From contig NZ_PYFP01000002.1 in assembly GCF_003056055.1 (NCBI RefSeq), positions 1,364,001 through 1,428,000 on the forward strand: a DNA stretch of 64,000 nt, written 5' to 3'. A program made the position numbers and the translations under genes. The DNA is from Glaciimonas sp. PCH181 (GTDB taxonomy: Bacteria; Pseudomonadota; Gammaproteobacteria; Burkholderiales; Burkholderiaceae_D). Below, piece after piece: positions 7,962 through 17,505 of the stretch (position 1 is the stretch's first letter; every line of letters begins with the position of its first letter). The notes beneath the pieces were generated by a model. The model saw only the letters and a program-made list of their open reading frames with translations, had not been told where the DNA came from and did no database searches.

Positions 7962-9947
7962 ATGGATCATCAAATGTCGCAAACGGTTATCCCAAATTTC
8001 CCTTTTTCAGCCATTGTCGATCAGCCGCAATTGAAGACCGCATTGCTGTTGTGCGCGATAGATCCGACCCTCGGCGGCGTGTTAATTCGCGGTGACAAAG
8101 GCACCGCCAAAAGTACCGCCGCACGCGCCTTGCCAGCGATTTTGCCGACCATTCAGCGGATCGCAGGATGCGCCTTCAATTGCCGTCCCGATCAGCCTTG
8201 CGGGTTATGCGATGCCTGCGCCGATCCTGCGCGGACCGTGATTGCGGCCAGCGTGCCTTTTGTGACGTTACCGCTGGGCGCGACAGAGGATCGAGTGCTC
8301 GGCACGCTGGATTTGCAACGTGCATTAAAGGGCGAAGCGCGGACGTTTCAACCCGGCTTACTAGCTTCTGCGCATCGCGGTATTTTGTATATCGATGAAG
8401 TCAATCTGTTAGCCGATCATCTGGTGGATAGTTTGCTGGATGTCGCCGCGATGGGCGTCAATTCAGTTCAGCGCGAAGGCTTATCGGTCGCGCATCCGGC
8501 ACGCTTGACGCTGATCGGCACGATGAATTTGGAAGAAGGCGATTTGCGCCCGCAATTACTGGATCGTTTTGGTTTAATGGTAGAAGTCACCGCGCCGCGT
8601 GACAAAACTGTGCGCGCAGAAGTGGTTCGGAGACGGATAAAATTTGAAGCCGACCCAAGCGCCTATGCGACGCTATGGCAAGTGCAGCAAACGGCTTTGC
8701 GTGCGCAATTAAGTGCGGCGCAATCGCTGTTGCCGACGGTGGCGCTGGATGATGCTTTGCTGGATTTGATCAGCCATTTATGTTGCGAATTTGAAGTCGC
8801 CAGTTTGCGTGCGGATATCGTGATGCACAAGGCTGCGCGCGCATTGGCGGCGTTAGACGGACGTGCTAGCGTCACGCCTGCCGACGTAAAGTGCGCCGCG
8901 CAATTGGTATTACCGCATCGACGTCGTCGCAAGCCGTTTGAGCAGCCGGGTGTAGATCAGGATAAGTTGGATGCGTTGATGGAGCAGGCGGCTTCGCCAC
9001 CGCCGTCTACACCGGCAGAGAATTCTTCCGATAGTGAAACATCGGAAGAAGCTTCGGAAAACAATGCTGATGCATCAGAAAACGCCTCTGAGAATGCATC
9101 TGAAAGCGCAAACAACGCCAACGATCAGCATCAGGTATTTTCGATTGCCGCGGCGGCGAATGCACGGCATATTTCGGTGGCAAACATCAATGCTCACGGG
9201 GCTAATATGGTGGCTGGCCGCCGTAGCGATGCAAAAGACGCGGCGCGTGGAAGGATGGTCCGCAGTGTGCCAGATCCACGTCCGGCTAGTCTGGCGATTG
9301 GTGCGACGTTACGCAGCGCTGCGATACGCGACCCAGGTAATTTTCAAGTTACCAACGCAGATTTACACGCACAAATTCGGGTGGGGAAGACGGCGAATTT
9401 AATTTTATTTGTTGTCGATGCATCGGGGTCGATGGCTGCGCAGCGGCGGATGGAAGCGGTTAAGGGGGCAGTGTTGTCTTTATTGACAGACGCCTATCAG
9501 CGACGCGATGAAGTGGCGGTGATTGCGTTTCGCGGTGAGTCGGCAGAGTTGATGTTGGCCCCTACCCGGGGGGTGGATTTGGCTGAGCAGAGTTTGCGGG
9601 AATTGCCGACTGGTGGGCGGACGCCTTTGCCGCATGCGTTGCAATTGGCGTGGGAGGTTTTGCAGCGGCACGCGCAACAGGGGGCGGGGTCGGTGCCTTT
9701 GATGGTGATTCTTAGTGATGGCAAGGCTAATGTTGCGTTGGCTGCTGGTGGGGATGCCTGGCGGGAGACGTTGGATATAGCAGGGGTTTTGGCCGGGACG
9801 CCGGCCCTTGTATTGGATACCGAGGATGGGTATTTGAGGCTAGGGCGGGCTGGGTTGCTGGCTGAGGTTTTGGGGGCGGAATGTTTGAGTTTGGAGGAGC
9901 TTAGTGGGGAGGGGTTGGAGGTAGTTATTCGGGCTCGATTACGGTGA
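7962..9947 (+). CDS. ChlI/ChlD-type fused AAA+ and VWA chelatase subunit, partner of CobN
   Basis: The 661-residue protein joins a BchI/ChlI-like AAA+ ATPase (Walker A GDKGTAKST at residues 44-52, Walker B YIDEVNLL near D145) to a C-terminal von Willebrand A domain with a MIDAS motif (DASGSM, D486). Between them is a Ser/Glu/Asn-rich linker (about 353-386). It probably supplies the ATPase function for CobN in place of CobS and CobT. The ATG at 7962 starts just after the cobN stop; ATG 7974 is an alternative. The last 450 bases are strikingly G/T-rich and use many GGG codons, unlike the first part of the gene. Confidence 0.9.
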   Translation: MDHQMSQTVIPNFPFSAIVDQPQLKTALLLCAIDPTLGGVLIRGDKGTAKSTAARALPAILPTIQRIAGCAFNCRPDQPCGLCDACADPARTVIAASVPFVTLPLGATEDRVLGTLDLQRALKGEARTFQPGLLASAHRGILYIDEVNLLADHLVDSLLDVAAMGVNSVQREGLSVAHPARLTLIGTMNLEEGDLRPQLLDRFGLMVEVTAPRDKTVRAEVVRRRIKFEADPSAYATLWQVQQTALRAQLSAAQSLLPTVALDDALLDLISHLCCEFEVASLRADIVMHKAARALAALDGRASVTPADVKCAAQLVLPHRRRRKPFEQPGVDQDKLDALMEQAASPPPSTPAENSSDSETSEEASENNADASENASENASESANNANDQHQVFSIAAAANARHISVANINAHGANMVAGRRSDAKDAARGRMVRSVPDPRPASLAIGATLRSAAIRDPGNFQVTNADLHAQIRVGKTANLILFVVDASGSMAAQRRMEAVKGAVLSLLTDAYQRRDEVAVIAFRGESAELMLAPTRGVDLAEQSLRELPTGGRTPLPHALQLAWEVLQRHAQQGAGSVPLMVILSDGKANVALAAGGDAWRETLDIAGVLAGTPALVLDTEDGYLRLGRAGLLAEVLGAECLSLEELSGEGLEVVIRARLR

Positions 9948-9960
9948 TTGAATGGGTTTT

Positions 9961-10047
9961 GGTAATTGAAACGCTTGGCTCTCCATGGTTAGTTCGCCGG
10001 GCTACCCTCGACAAAGCCTCTACAGAGAAAATCCTGTTTCAATTACC
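9961..10047. repeat. Long inverted repeat between chlID and cbiE
   Basis: A perfect 12-base arm, ggtaattgaaac (9961-9972), is matched by gtttcaattacc (10036-10047), with similar GTTTTGG / CCAAAC flanks that extend the arms imperfectly. The 63-base centre has no gene. This is the only sizeable gap (152 bases) between chlID and cobQ, and the base composition of the coding strand changes sharply here from G/T-rich to C/A-rich. There is no T tract, so it is not a standard terminator; its function is unknown. Confidence 0.6.
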
Positions 10048-10099
10048 ACCAAACTAAACGCAACTGAACACAACGAAACACCAAATTGAAAGCAACTTT

Positions 10100-10807
10100 A
10101 TGATTATCTGTATCGGCGCCGGACCCGGCGATATTGGCTACCTAACCCAACGCGGCGCAGAACTAATCCGCGACGCCGACCTAGTCGCCGGCTTCGACGC
10201 AGTAGTCAACGTCGTCCAATCCATCATCCCAACAACCGCAGAAGTAGTTCTCATGAACTACCGCGATCAGGTAGCCCAACTAGACCACGTAGCCGCAGCC
10301 CACCACGCCGGCAAGCGCTGCGTCGTCGTCTTCATGGGCGACATCCACTTCAGCGGATTCCAATATCTGGAACGCGTAGAACGCGCCTGCGGTCACCCGG
10401 TAGAAACGTTACCCGGCATATCGTCCGCCCAAATATTAGCCTCACGCGCCAAGGTCTGCTTCGACGAAACCACCTTCATCACCTTCCACCGCAGAGGCGA
10501 CCTGACGCCCTTCAAACGCCACCTCGTCAACGTACTAAACGACGCCCGCAACGCCATAGTAATCCCCTGCCCATGGGATGCGGCACGCTCCTTCATGCCC
10601 CCCCACATCGCAACCTATCTGCTAGAACAAGGCGTCAACCCCAATCACCCCACCGAAGTCTGGGAAAACCTCACTCGCGCCGAAGCCGAATGGCACGGCA
10701 CCCTAGCCGATTGCGCGCACAAAACCTTCAGCGACATGAGCATTATGCTAATCCGCACACTCGCCCCAATGGACAGCCAGATCGAACCCGCACCAAACGC
10801 ACAATGA
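10100..10807 (+). CDS. cbiE: Cobalt-precorrin-7 (C5)-methyltransferase CbiE
   Basis: This 235-residue tetrapyrrole methyltransferase has the SAM-binding GAGPGD loop at residues 6-11 and the family segments GDIHFSGF and [13 protein letters not shown], which identify the CbiE (N-terminal CobL) branch. It methylates C5 of the corrin ring. Many bacteria fuse it to CbiT, the C15-methylating decarboxylase; this protein ends after the CbiE domain and no CbiT follows. The coding strand is unusually C/A-rich compared with the end of the preceding gene. Its stop overlaps the next start by four bases (ATGA). Confidence 0.92.
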   Translation: MIICIGAGPGDIGYLTQRGAELIRDADLVAGFDAVVNVVQSIIPTTAEVVLMNYRDQVAQLDHVAAAHHAGKRCVVVFMGDIHFSGFQYLERVERACGHPVETLPGISSAQILASRAKVCFDETTFITFHRRGDLTPFKRHLVNVLNDARNAIVIPCPWDAARSFMPPHIATYLLEQGVNPNHPTEVWENLTRAEAEWHGTLADCAHKTFSDMSIMLIRTLAPMDSQIEPAPNAQ

Positions 10808-12393
10808 CTCCGCTCACTCCAACAACCCCAATCCCAGAGTTTGGCATAGTCATTGCCGGACACGGCAGTCGCGACCCCGACGCCGTAAAGGAATTCGAAG
10901 CGCTAGTCGCGCTAATCCGCACCCGCGCACCACACCACCCGATCACCCACGGCTATCTCGAATTTTCCAGCCCCACGATCAGTGAAGCGGTTAGCGCAAA
11001 TCTCGCTACCGGCGTGAAGCAAATAGCCGTCGTTCCCGCCGTATTATTAGCCGCCCGCCACGCCAAAAATGATATGCCCGCAGAGGTTCTCGCAATGGCT
11101 CGCGACTATCCCGGGATCGATTTTCACTTCGGCACACCGCTAAATTTACATCCGCAATTATTACAACTGGCCCAAGAACGCATCATCGCCGCCGAAGCGA
11201 CCTCACCACAAACAATTCGCCGCGACGATACCTGTCTGGTGCTCGTCGGCCGCGGCACCACCGACCCCGACGCCAACGGCGAAGTCGCCAAACTTGCCCG
11301 CATGTTGGAGGAGGGAATGGGCTTCGGCAGCGCCGTCGTCTGCTATTCCGGCACAGCCAAACCGCTAGTCGCAGATGGGCTGCGTGCCGCCGCGCAATTG
11401 GGCTTTGCAAGACTGATCGTATTGCCATTTTTTCTGTTCGATGGCGTACTGGTAAAACGTATTTACGCCGCCGCCGATGACGCACAGCAAAGCGAATCCG
11501 GGCTGGAAATACTCAAAGCCGGATACTTCGGCGCGCATCAACACGTCGCCGATGTCATCATCGAACGCGCCCGTGAAGCCGTCGCCGGGCGCGCCGACAT
11601 GAACTGCACCTTATGCAAATATCGCGTCCAAATTGTCGGCTTCGAAGAGCAAGTCGGCGAACCGCAACGCGCCCATCATCTGCAAGTACGCGGCTTGCTG
11701 AAAAAAGAAGCGATGCAGGCAGCAACGGCAGAAGCAGCACCGATGCAACCCTACGTCCCCCATCCGATAGAAGCCGAAAGTTTCCGTATCATCGCCGCCG
11801 GGCGCGACTGGTCAACATTTCCCCCAGCGCATCTGACCGTGCTGCAACGTCTTGTCCACACCAGCGGTGATTTTAATGCGGTCGACGATATTTTTCTGTC
11901 ACCGGGCGCATTAGAAACCGGCATCCGCGCCTTGCTGCGCTGCAAGAAAATAGTTACCGACGTGACCATGGTGCAAACCGGCCTGAAACGCGCGTTGCTA
12001 GAACAACTCGGCATCGAAACATGGTGCGGCGTACATGACCGTGAAACCTATTTAATGTCCGCCACACACGGCATCACGCGCTCGGCAGCCGGAATGCGCC
12101 GGGCGTTTGAAAAATTCGGCAATGACATTGTGTTAGCCATCGGCGATGCGCCCACGGCGATCATGGAAGCCACGCGGCTCATTCGCGATCACGGCTGGCG
12201 ACCGCAATTGGTGATCGGCTTGCCGGTCGGTTTTGTCGGCACACGCGAAAGCAAAGATGATCTGCGACGCTGTTTGCAAGTGCCCCGGATTACCAACAGC
12301 GGCACGCGTGGCGGATCGCCGTGGGCCGCCAGCATCGTCAATGGCCTGATGATCGATGCGCAGAATCAACTTGCCGGGTATGTCGCTGCCTGA
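10804..12393 (+). CDS. cbiX-cbiC: Fusion of sirohydrochlorin cobaltochelatase CbiX and precorrin-8X methylmutase CbiC
   Basis: The start is the ATG of the ATGA overlap with cbiE, giving 529 residues. Residues 1-300 are Cbi[11 protein letters not shown] with the metal-ligand H20, a second half with [11 protein letters not shown], and a C-x-x-C pair ([10 protein letters not shown]268 and C271) seen in iron-sulfur CbiX proteins. Residues 314-529 are CbiC/CobH, with the catalytic HTSGDF histidine at H352 and the RGGSPWAAS tail. CbiX inserts cobalt early into sirohydrochlorin; CbiC moves the C11 methyl to C12 to give cobyrinic or hydrogenobyrinic acid. The first and a very late ring-modification step therefore sit in one polypeptide. 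Confidence 0.95.
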   Translation: MTPLTPTTPIPEFGIVIAGHGSRDPDAVKEFEALVALIRTRAPHHPITHGYLEFSSPTISEAVSANLATGVKQIAVVPAVLLAARHAKNDMPAEVLAMARDYPGIDFHFGTPLNLHPQLLQLAQERIIAAEATSPQTIRRDDTCLVLVGRGTTDPDANGEVAKLARMLEEGMGFGSAVVCYSGTAKPLVADGLRAAAQLGFARLIVLPFFLFDGVLVKRIYAAADDAQQSESGLEILKAGYFGAHQHVADVIIERAREAVAGRADMNCTLCKYRVQIVGFEEQVGEPQRAHHLQVRGLLKKEAMQAATAEAAPMQPYVPHPIEAESFRIIAAGRDWSTFPPAHLTVLQRLVHTSGDFNAVDDIFLSPGALETGIRALLRCKKIVTDVTMVQTGLKRALLEQLGIETWCGVHDRETYLMSATHGITRSAAGMRRAFEKFGNDIVLAIGDAPTAIMEATRLIRDHGWRPQLVIGLPVGFVGTRESKDDLRRCLQVPRITNSGTRGGSPWAASIVNGLMIDAQNQLAGYVAA

Positions 12394-13549
12394 CGTGCCC
12401 TCAGAGCCAGAACGCGCCGAGTTCGATCTCTGCGTGTTGGCTCCTAACGGCCTGCGACGTGGACGCACAACCGGCAGTTGCGCAACGGCGGCAGTGACGG
12501 CAGCTTTACGCCTATTACTGCATGGCGAAAAAGTGCAAAAAGTAGACGTGTTATTGCCCGATGATTTGCATTATTTGGTCGTGCCGGTCATGCAAGTCGA
12601 CTGGCTGGGAATCGATAAGAATACAGTCCGCGCAGAGGTGCTAAAAGATGGTGGTGACGACCCCGATAGCACCCACGGCGCGACTATTTTTGCTGAAGTA
12701 AAGCGCAACGCAACGGGCGAAGTGCGATTTTTTGCTGGCACTGGCGTCGGCACCGCAACCCAGCCCGGTTTGCGCGTCGCAGTCGGTGAACCAGCCATCA
12801 ATCCAGTACCGCGCAAGATGATGCGGCAAGCTGTAGCGGCGCAGTTGCAGGGGCTTGCACAGGCAGGATTTGATTTAACGATAGGCTGCGAAAACGGCGC
12901 TGAAATCGCTCGCAAAACGTTCAATCCGCGTTTAGGGATCGTCGGGGGAATTTCGATTTTGGGTACGTCTGGGATTGTCGAGCCGATGTCGATGGCATCC
13001 TGGATTGCCTCGATCGAAGTGTATGTACGCGTGGCGCTGGCTGGCGATGCGGAATGTGTGGCATTTTTACCTGGCAAGATAGGCCGTGAATTTGCCAGAG
13101 ATGTGCTGGGATTGCCGGAAAAAAGATCCGTTCAAATTGCCAATTTTCTAGGCGATTCGCTGGACTTTACTCAGACTGCATTGTCAGAAGCCGGGCGACG
13201 TTTGCCGGTGTTATGGCTGGCGGGCCATCCCGGCAAATTGGCGAAGGTATTAGACGGCGTCTGGGATACCCATTCTAGCAAAAGCAACATGGCGATGAGC
13301 GTGGTAGCGCGGATCGCGGCAGAACGTGGTTTTAGCCCGATTTTAGTGGAAGAACTGGCGAACGCCAATACAGTGGAAGCAGCAATGGAAAGCATAAAAA
13401 TGGCAACGAGCGCAGCCAATGCAAAGGCACTTTGGACCGATATCGAACAGCGGATTGCCGCTTGTGCTCAAGCGCGGGTGCCAGCAGTGGAGCGCGTAGA
13501 AGTACGGCTGTTTGATTTACATGGAAATTCGTTGGGACAACACGCATGA
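12380..13549 (+). CDS. cbiD: Cobalt-precorrin-5B (C1)-methyltransferase CbiD
   Basis: The protein carries the CbiD signature RRGRTTGSCATAAVTAA and GGISILGTSGIVEPMS. CbiD methylates C1 in the cobalt-early (anaerobic-type) pathway and uses SAM although it is not related to the other ring methylases. ATG 12380 gives 389 residues with a 14-base overlap with the preceding stop; ATG 12356 would add eight residues and is also possible. Neither has a strong ribosome-binding site, in line with translational coupling. The stop overlaps cobI (ATGA). Confidence 0.95.
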   Translation: MSLPDVPSEPERAEFDLCVLAPNGLRRGRTTGSCATAAVTAALRLLLHGEKVQKVDVLLPDDLHYLVVPVMQVDWLGIDKNTVRAEVLKDGGDDPDSTHGATIFAEVKRNATGEVRFFAGTGVGTATQPGLRVAVGEPAINPVPRKMMRQAVAAQLQGLAQAGFDLTIGCENGAEIARKTFNPRLGIVGGISILGTSGIVEPMSMASWIASIEVYVRVALAGDAECVAFLPGKIGREFARDVLGLPEKRSVQIANFLGDSLDFTQTALSEAGRRLPVLWLAGHPGKLAKVLDGVWDTHSSKSNMAMSVVARIAAERGFSPILVEELANANTVEAAMESIKMATSAANAKALWTDIEQRIAACAQARVPAVERVEVRLFDLHGNSLGQHA

Positions 13550-14316
13550 CTGAACAGTTAAAAAGCGATGGCAGCGAGAGCAATCTTGGCACATTTTGGG
13601 GCGTCGGCGTTGGCCCCGGCCCGGCTGGCTATTTGCCATTGGCTGCGCTGACTGTATTGCAGCAAGCAGACCTGATTTACGCCCCCCGCGCCCGCAGTGC
13701 GGAAACCTCCGTCGCGCTGCAATGTCTGGCAGGAATTGATTTGGGCCTGACGCCGGGATCGCCGCGTCTGCGTGAAATCGAATTCAATATGGACCCTGAT
13801 CGCAGCGTGCTGAGTTCGCATTACGCGCAGTTGGCAGACGCCATCACGCTAGAGCTGAGGGCCGGACGCAACGTCGCCTATCTGACCATCGGCGACACCA
13901 TGACTTACTCGACCTATGGGTATGTTTTGGCGGCTTTGCTAACGCGTTTGCCGCAGTTGCCGCATCGCACGTTTCCCGGTATTACTAGCTATGCTGCTGC
14001 TGCCTCGGCGCTGGGTTGGCCATTGGGCGAAGGTAAAGAACGCACGTTGATTTTGCCGTGTCCCGAAGATGCCGAAACCTTGCGCGCGGAGATTGAAAGT
14101 CACGATGTTGTCGTGCTGATGAAAGTCGGTGCACGCCTGCCGTGGGTGCTGGCCTTATTGCGCGAGATGGAGATTGCCGAACATTGTGCATTTGCACGGC
14201 GGATCGGGCTTCCCGGTGAGTTGCTGGCGGCGGATGTTACGACGCTGTCGGCGACCGAAGCGATGGGCTATTTGGCGACGCTGCTCATCCGAAAAACACC
14301 CAGAGAAAATAGATAA
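13546..14316 (+). CDS. cobI: Precorrin-2/cobalt-factor II C20-methyltransferase
   Basis: This 256-residue methyltransferase has the SAM loop GVGVGPGPAGYLPLAAL (residues 20-36), TIGDTMTYSTYGYV, FPGITSYAAAASALGWPLGEG and ILPCP, all diagnostic of CobI/CbiL. It adds the C20 methyl group. The companion genes of the cobalt-early route suggest that the substrate here is the cobalt form, although the name CobI or CbiL cannot be settled by reading. It starts within the cbiD stop (ATGA); cobM follows after 15 bases. Confidence 0.95.
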   Translation: MTEQLKSDGSESNLGTFWGVGVGPGPAGYLPLAALTVLQQADLIYAPRARSAETSVALQCLAGIDLGLTPGSPRLREIEFNMDPDRSVLSSHYAQLADAITLELRAGRNVAYLTIGDTMTYSTYGYVLAALLTRLPQLPHRTFPGITSYAAAASALGWPLGEGKERTLILPCPEDAETLRAEIESHDVVVLMKVGARLPWVLALLREMEIAEHCAFARRIGLPGELLAADVTTLSATEAMGYLATLLIRKTPRENR

Positions 14317-14331
14317 AAAGGCTGGATAAAT

Positions 14332-15141
14332 ATGAAAGTTTATTTCATTGGCGCCGGTCCCGGTGCCCCCGATTTGATTACATTACGCGGCGCAAATGTG
14401 TTGGGCAGAGTGGGCATGGTGCTTTACGCAGGATCGCTGGTCCCGACCGCGATGTTGCAGCATTGCCGCGCTGATGCAGAGTTGATCGACACGGCTACGC
14501 TGGATTTGGAACAGCAGCAAGCCTGCTATCAACGTGCCCAAGAAAACGATTGCGACGTGGCGCGTTTGCATTCCGGCGATCCGGCGATTTATGGTGCTAC
14601 GGCCGAGCAAATGCGGCGGCTGGAAACCCTGAATATCGACTATGAAATTGTGCCCGGCGTATCGTCATTTACTGCCGCCGCTGCCATGGTGCAATCAGAG
14701 TTGACCAAGCCTGAAGTGTCGCAAACGGTGATTCTGACGCGTGTATCGGGCCGTGCTTCTGCGGTGCCAGAAGCCGAGGCGATTGCCAAACTGGCCGAGC
14801 ATCGGGCAACGATGTGTATTTTTTTGTCCGGCCCGCATCTGAAGAAAATCGTCACTGATTTACGGTTGCATTATCCCGACGACACGCCAGTGAAGCTGGT
14901 TTACCGTGCAACGTGGCCGGAGCAAAAAATCTACGAAGGCACACTCAAAACTGTACTGGCAGAGACCAAGCGTGGCAGTTGGAATTTAACCACGATGATG
15001 CTGGTCGGCGCGGCGCTGGATCACGGGCAGCAGGTTGAATCCAGTTTGTACTCAAAGGAATTCACGCATTTATTCCGCGTCGTCAAAAAACCGAAAAAGA
15101 AAGCCGCAAAAGACCTTGAAGAGACGGTGGTCAGTGAGTAA
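14332..15141 (+). CDS. cobM: Precorrin-4/cobalt-precorrin-4 C11-methyltransferase
   Basis: This 269-residue enzyme shows the CobM/CbiF segments YFIGAGPGAPDLITLRG (residues 3-19), YAGSLVP, LHSGDPAIYGA and PGVSSFTAAAA, with the C-terminal RATWPEQKIYEGTL. It methylates C11. A basic tail (KKPKKKAAKD) extends past the usual end of the domain. An AAAAGGCTGGATAA stretch before the ATG supplies a plausible ribosome-binding site. The stop overlaps the GTG start of cbiG. Confidence 0.95.
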   Translation: MKVYFIGAGPGAPDLITLRGANVLGRVGMVLYAGSLVPTAMLQHCRADAELIDTATLDLEQQQACYQRAQENDCDVARLHSGDPAIYGATAEQMRRLETLNIDYEIVPGVSSFTAAAAMVQSELTKPEVSQTVILTRVSGRASAVPEAEAIAKLAEHRATMCIFLSGPHLKKIVTDLRLHYPDDTPVKLVYRATWPEQKIYEGTLKTVLAETKRGSWNLTTMMLVGAALDHGQQVESSLYSKEFTHLFRVVKKPKKKAAKDLEETVVSE

Positions 15142-15928
15142 TTTAACCGCACCGTCGTTGGGTATCTGGCTAGTTCGTGCAGAGGCCGAGCCTTTAGCTG
15201 GGCTGCTGCAACAGCATCTGGGTGGCGTTTGCTATCGGCCATGGCTGACGCAAGTCGATGGCGTTGAAGTTAGCCAAAAGGCGCAGTTTGCGCAATATTA
15301 TCGGCAGCATCGGCAATGGTTGTTGTTGGGTGCGACCGGTATCGCCGTGCGGTTTTTAGAAGGCCTGCCAAAGGATAAGCACGTCGATCCGGCATTGGTC
15401 GTGGTGGACGAAGCCGGCCGTTTTGCGATCTCGCTGCTGGCGGGGCACGAAGGCGGCGCGAACCAACTGGCGTATCGGGTTGCCGCAGCGATCGGCGCGG
15501 TGCCGGTGATCACGACGGCGACCGAAGCCATTAAGCCATTGGTAGTCGGCATCGGTTGTCGTAAAGGTGTTTCTGTTAAGCAAATAAGCGCCGCTGTTGT
15601 AGCCGCGTTAGGGCAGCGCAGTCTGGCGGAAGTCAGAGAAATTGCGACCGTCGATCTGAAGGCGAATGAGCCGGGATTACTGGCATTTTGTCAGCAGCAT
15701 GGTTTGCCGTTGCGGGTGTTTTCGCATGCCACTGTGGCTGCGCGTGCATGGGTCTCGCAAGCATCGGCGTGGGTGCAGCAGAACGTCGGTTTGGACGGCG
15801 TGTGCGAACCGTGTGCGCTGATCGCCGCGCCGCGTGGCGCGTTGATCGTGCCGAAAACGGCACTGAATGGCATTGCGGTGGCGATAGTAGAAGATCAATT
15901 AATCGAAGTACCGAATCAGCAGGAGTAA
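15134..15928 (+). CDS. cbiG: Cobalt-precorrin-5A hydrolase CbiG, short two-domain form
   Basis: CbiG opens the ring lactone and removes the two-carbon fragment of cobalt-precorrin-5A. The GTG at 15134 is chosen since it overlaps the cobM stop by eight bases; the open frame further upstream lies inside cobM. The product is 264 residues. The N-terminal domain (about 1-140: LLLGATGIAVR, DEAGRFAISLLAGHEGGAN) is followed directly by the C-terminal domain (about 145-264: LVVGIGCRKGVS). The middle domain present in many CbiG proteins of about 320-360 residues appears to be missing. Confidence 0.88.
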   Translation: MSNLTAPSLGIWLVRAEAEPLAGLLQQHLGGVCYRPWLTQVDGVEVSQKAQFAQYYRQHRQWLLLGATGIAVRFLEGLPKDKHVDPALVVVDEAGRFAISLLAGHEGGANQLAYRVAAAIGAVPVITTATEAIKPLVVGIGCRKGVSVKQISAAVVAALGQRSLAEVREIATVDLKANEPGLLAFCQQHGLPLRVFSHATVAARAWVSQASAWVQQNVGLDGVCEPCALIAAPRGALIVPKTALNGIAVAIVEDQLIEVPNQQE

Positions 15929-15933
15929 AAAAT

Positions 15934-17505
15934 ATGACAGGCGTACTTAATCTGGTATCGGTCGGACCCGGCTTTGCCGATCTGATCGTACCGCGTGCTG
16001 AAACGGCATTGCGTGACAGCAGCGTGATCGTGGCTTATGAGCTATATCTGCGCTGGATCGCGCCATGGATCATTGGCAAAGAAATTCACACGCCGCCGCT
16101 GACGCAAGAACGCGAACGCGCATTGCTGGCAATTGAAAAGGCCCGCGCCGGTGCGACCGTGGCGTTGATTTCCAGTGGTGACATCGGCATTTATGCAATG
16201 GCAGCGCTGGCTTATGATGAAATCCGCGAAGACGATACCTTTACCGTCAACGTCATTCCTGGAATTACCTCTGCCAACGCTTGCGCATCGTTGCTTGGTT
16301 CGCCGTTGTCGCACGATTTCGCCACGTTGAGTTTGTCGGATTTGCTGTGCCCTTGGGAATGGATAGAACAACGCGCACGGCACATCGCGCAGGCTGATCT
16401 GGCTTGTGTGCTCTATAACGTGCAGAGCGCCGGGCGGCAAGAAGGTGTGTATCGAATTCTGAAGCTGATGTTGGAATCCAAAGCACCGACGACCTTGTGC
16501 GGCGTGGTAAAAAATGCGTATCGACCGGGACAGGAAGTGGCGATTTATTCGCTGGAAGAATTGCTGACGTTGAAGTTTGACATGCTGACCACGATTGTGA
16601 TCGGCAACCGCTTTACGCAGCGCAAACGCGGCCAGATGTTTACGCCGCGTGGCTATAACGACTGGCGTGCACCGGAGACTGAAACGGCGGCTGAAGTCGC
16701 GTGCGGACCGGCTTTTCCGACAGCGGCGACGTGGGTATTTTCTGGCACCGGCGATGGCAATGCGCTGGCGCGATTGTTGGCCGCTGAGGGCACGCCGGTG
16801 GTGGTGTCCGCAGCGACGGAATACGGCGGCGAAGTTGCGCTGCAGGATTGCCCCGGTCTGACGGTTTGGGCCGGGCGGCAAGGCGTCGAAGCGCGGCGGC
16901 AAGCACTGGTAAAAAGTCGTGCGCGTGTGCTGGTCGACGCGACGCATCCCTACGCGAATATTATCTCTGAGCAATTAATCGCCCTCTCGCAAGAATTGGG
17001 GATTCCGTACATTCGCTATGAACGTCCGAGCGCAGCAGTTACCACCGGCACGATAGTATGCGCGACCATCGCAGACGCGGTTGAGCAGGCAATGGCGCAT
17101 GGCAAGCGGATTTTTCTGGCGACAGGCGCAAAAGACCTCGCTCATTTTTTACAAGCTAACGCTGCCGGCGAACATCAATGGTTTGCACGCGTCACGCCAG
17201 AGCCGGAAACGATACAACGTGCTGTCGACCTTGGCCTGCCGCACAGTCATATTTGCGCAATGCAAGGGCCGTTTTCGCAAGACTTTAATCAGGCCTTGTG
17301 GCGTGATTGGCGGATCGATTGCATCGTCACCAAAGAGTCCGGCGCGGTAGGCGGTTATCAAGCTAAAGTTGAAGCCGCTGCGGCGCTGGGAATTCCGTTG
17401 CTGGTAGTTCAGCGGCCATCGATGTCTTATCCCGTTGTGGTGGCAACATTTGAAGCAGTTCAGACGCAATTGAAGCAATGGGATGCGGTGAAAGGCTTGC
17501 AATGA
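15934..17505 (+). CDS. cobJ-cobK: Fusion of precorrin-3B C17-methyltransferase CobJ and precorrin-6A reductase CobK
   Basis: With ATG 15934 (after an AGGAG Shine-Dalgarno at 15921-15925) the protein has 523 residues. Residues 1-245 are CobJ/CbiH: VSVGPGFADLIVPRAE, ISSGDIGIYAM, PGITSANACASLLG and VVKNAYRPGQ. Residues 265-523 are CobK/CbiJ: VFSGTGDGNALARLL, DATHPYANIISEQ and TKESGAVGGYQAK. The first part contracts the ring while methylating C17; the second reduces the macrocycle with NAD(P)H. The pairing puts two non-consecutive steps in one protein. Confidence 0.95.
   Translation: MTGVLNLVSVGPGFADLIVPRAETALRDSSVIVAYELYLRWIAPWIIGKEIHTPPLTQERERALLAIEKARAGATVALISSGDIGIYAMAALAYDEIREDDTFTVNVIPGITSANACASLLGSPLSHDFATLSLSDLLCPWEWIEQRARHIAQADLACVLYNVQSAGRQEGVYRILKLMLESKAPTTLCGVVKNAYRPGQEVAIYSLEELLTLKFDMLTTIVIGNRFTQRKRGQMFTPRGYNDWRAPETETAAEVACGPAFPTAATWVFSGTGDGNALARLLAAEGTPVVVSAATEYGGEVALQDCPGLTVWAGRQGVEARRQALVKSRARVLVDATHPYANIISEQLIALSQELGIPYIRYERPSAAVTTGTIVCATIADAVEQAMAHGKRIFLATGAKDLAHFLQANAAGEHQWFARVTPEPETIQRAVDLGLPHSHICAMQGPFSQDFNQALWRDWRIDCIVTKESGAVGGYQAKVEAAAALGIPLLVVQRPSMSYPVVVATFEAVQTQLKQWDAVKGLQ

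Noticed and set aside
9400..10810. Replication terminus or dif site at the skew switch
   Set aside because: The skew change is local and reverts by about 13 kb, and the repeat arms do not resemble a XerC/XerD dif site.
16042..16974. 310-codon open frame antisense to cobJ-cobK
   Set aside because: It mirrors the codon pattern of a well-supported gene on the + strand and its translation, rich in Arg, His and Gln, has no recognisable domain.
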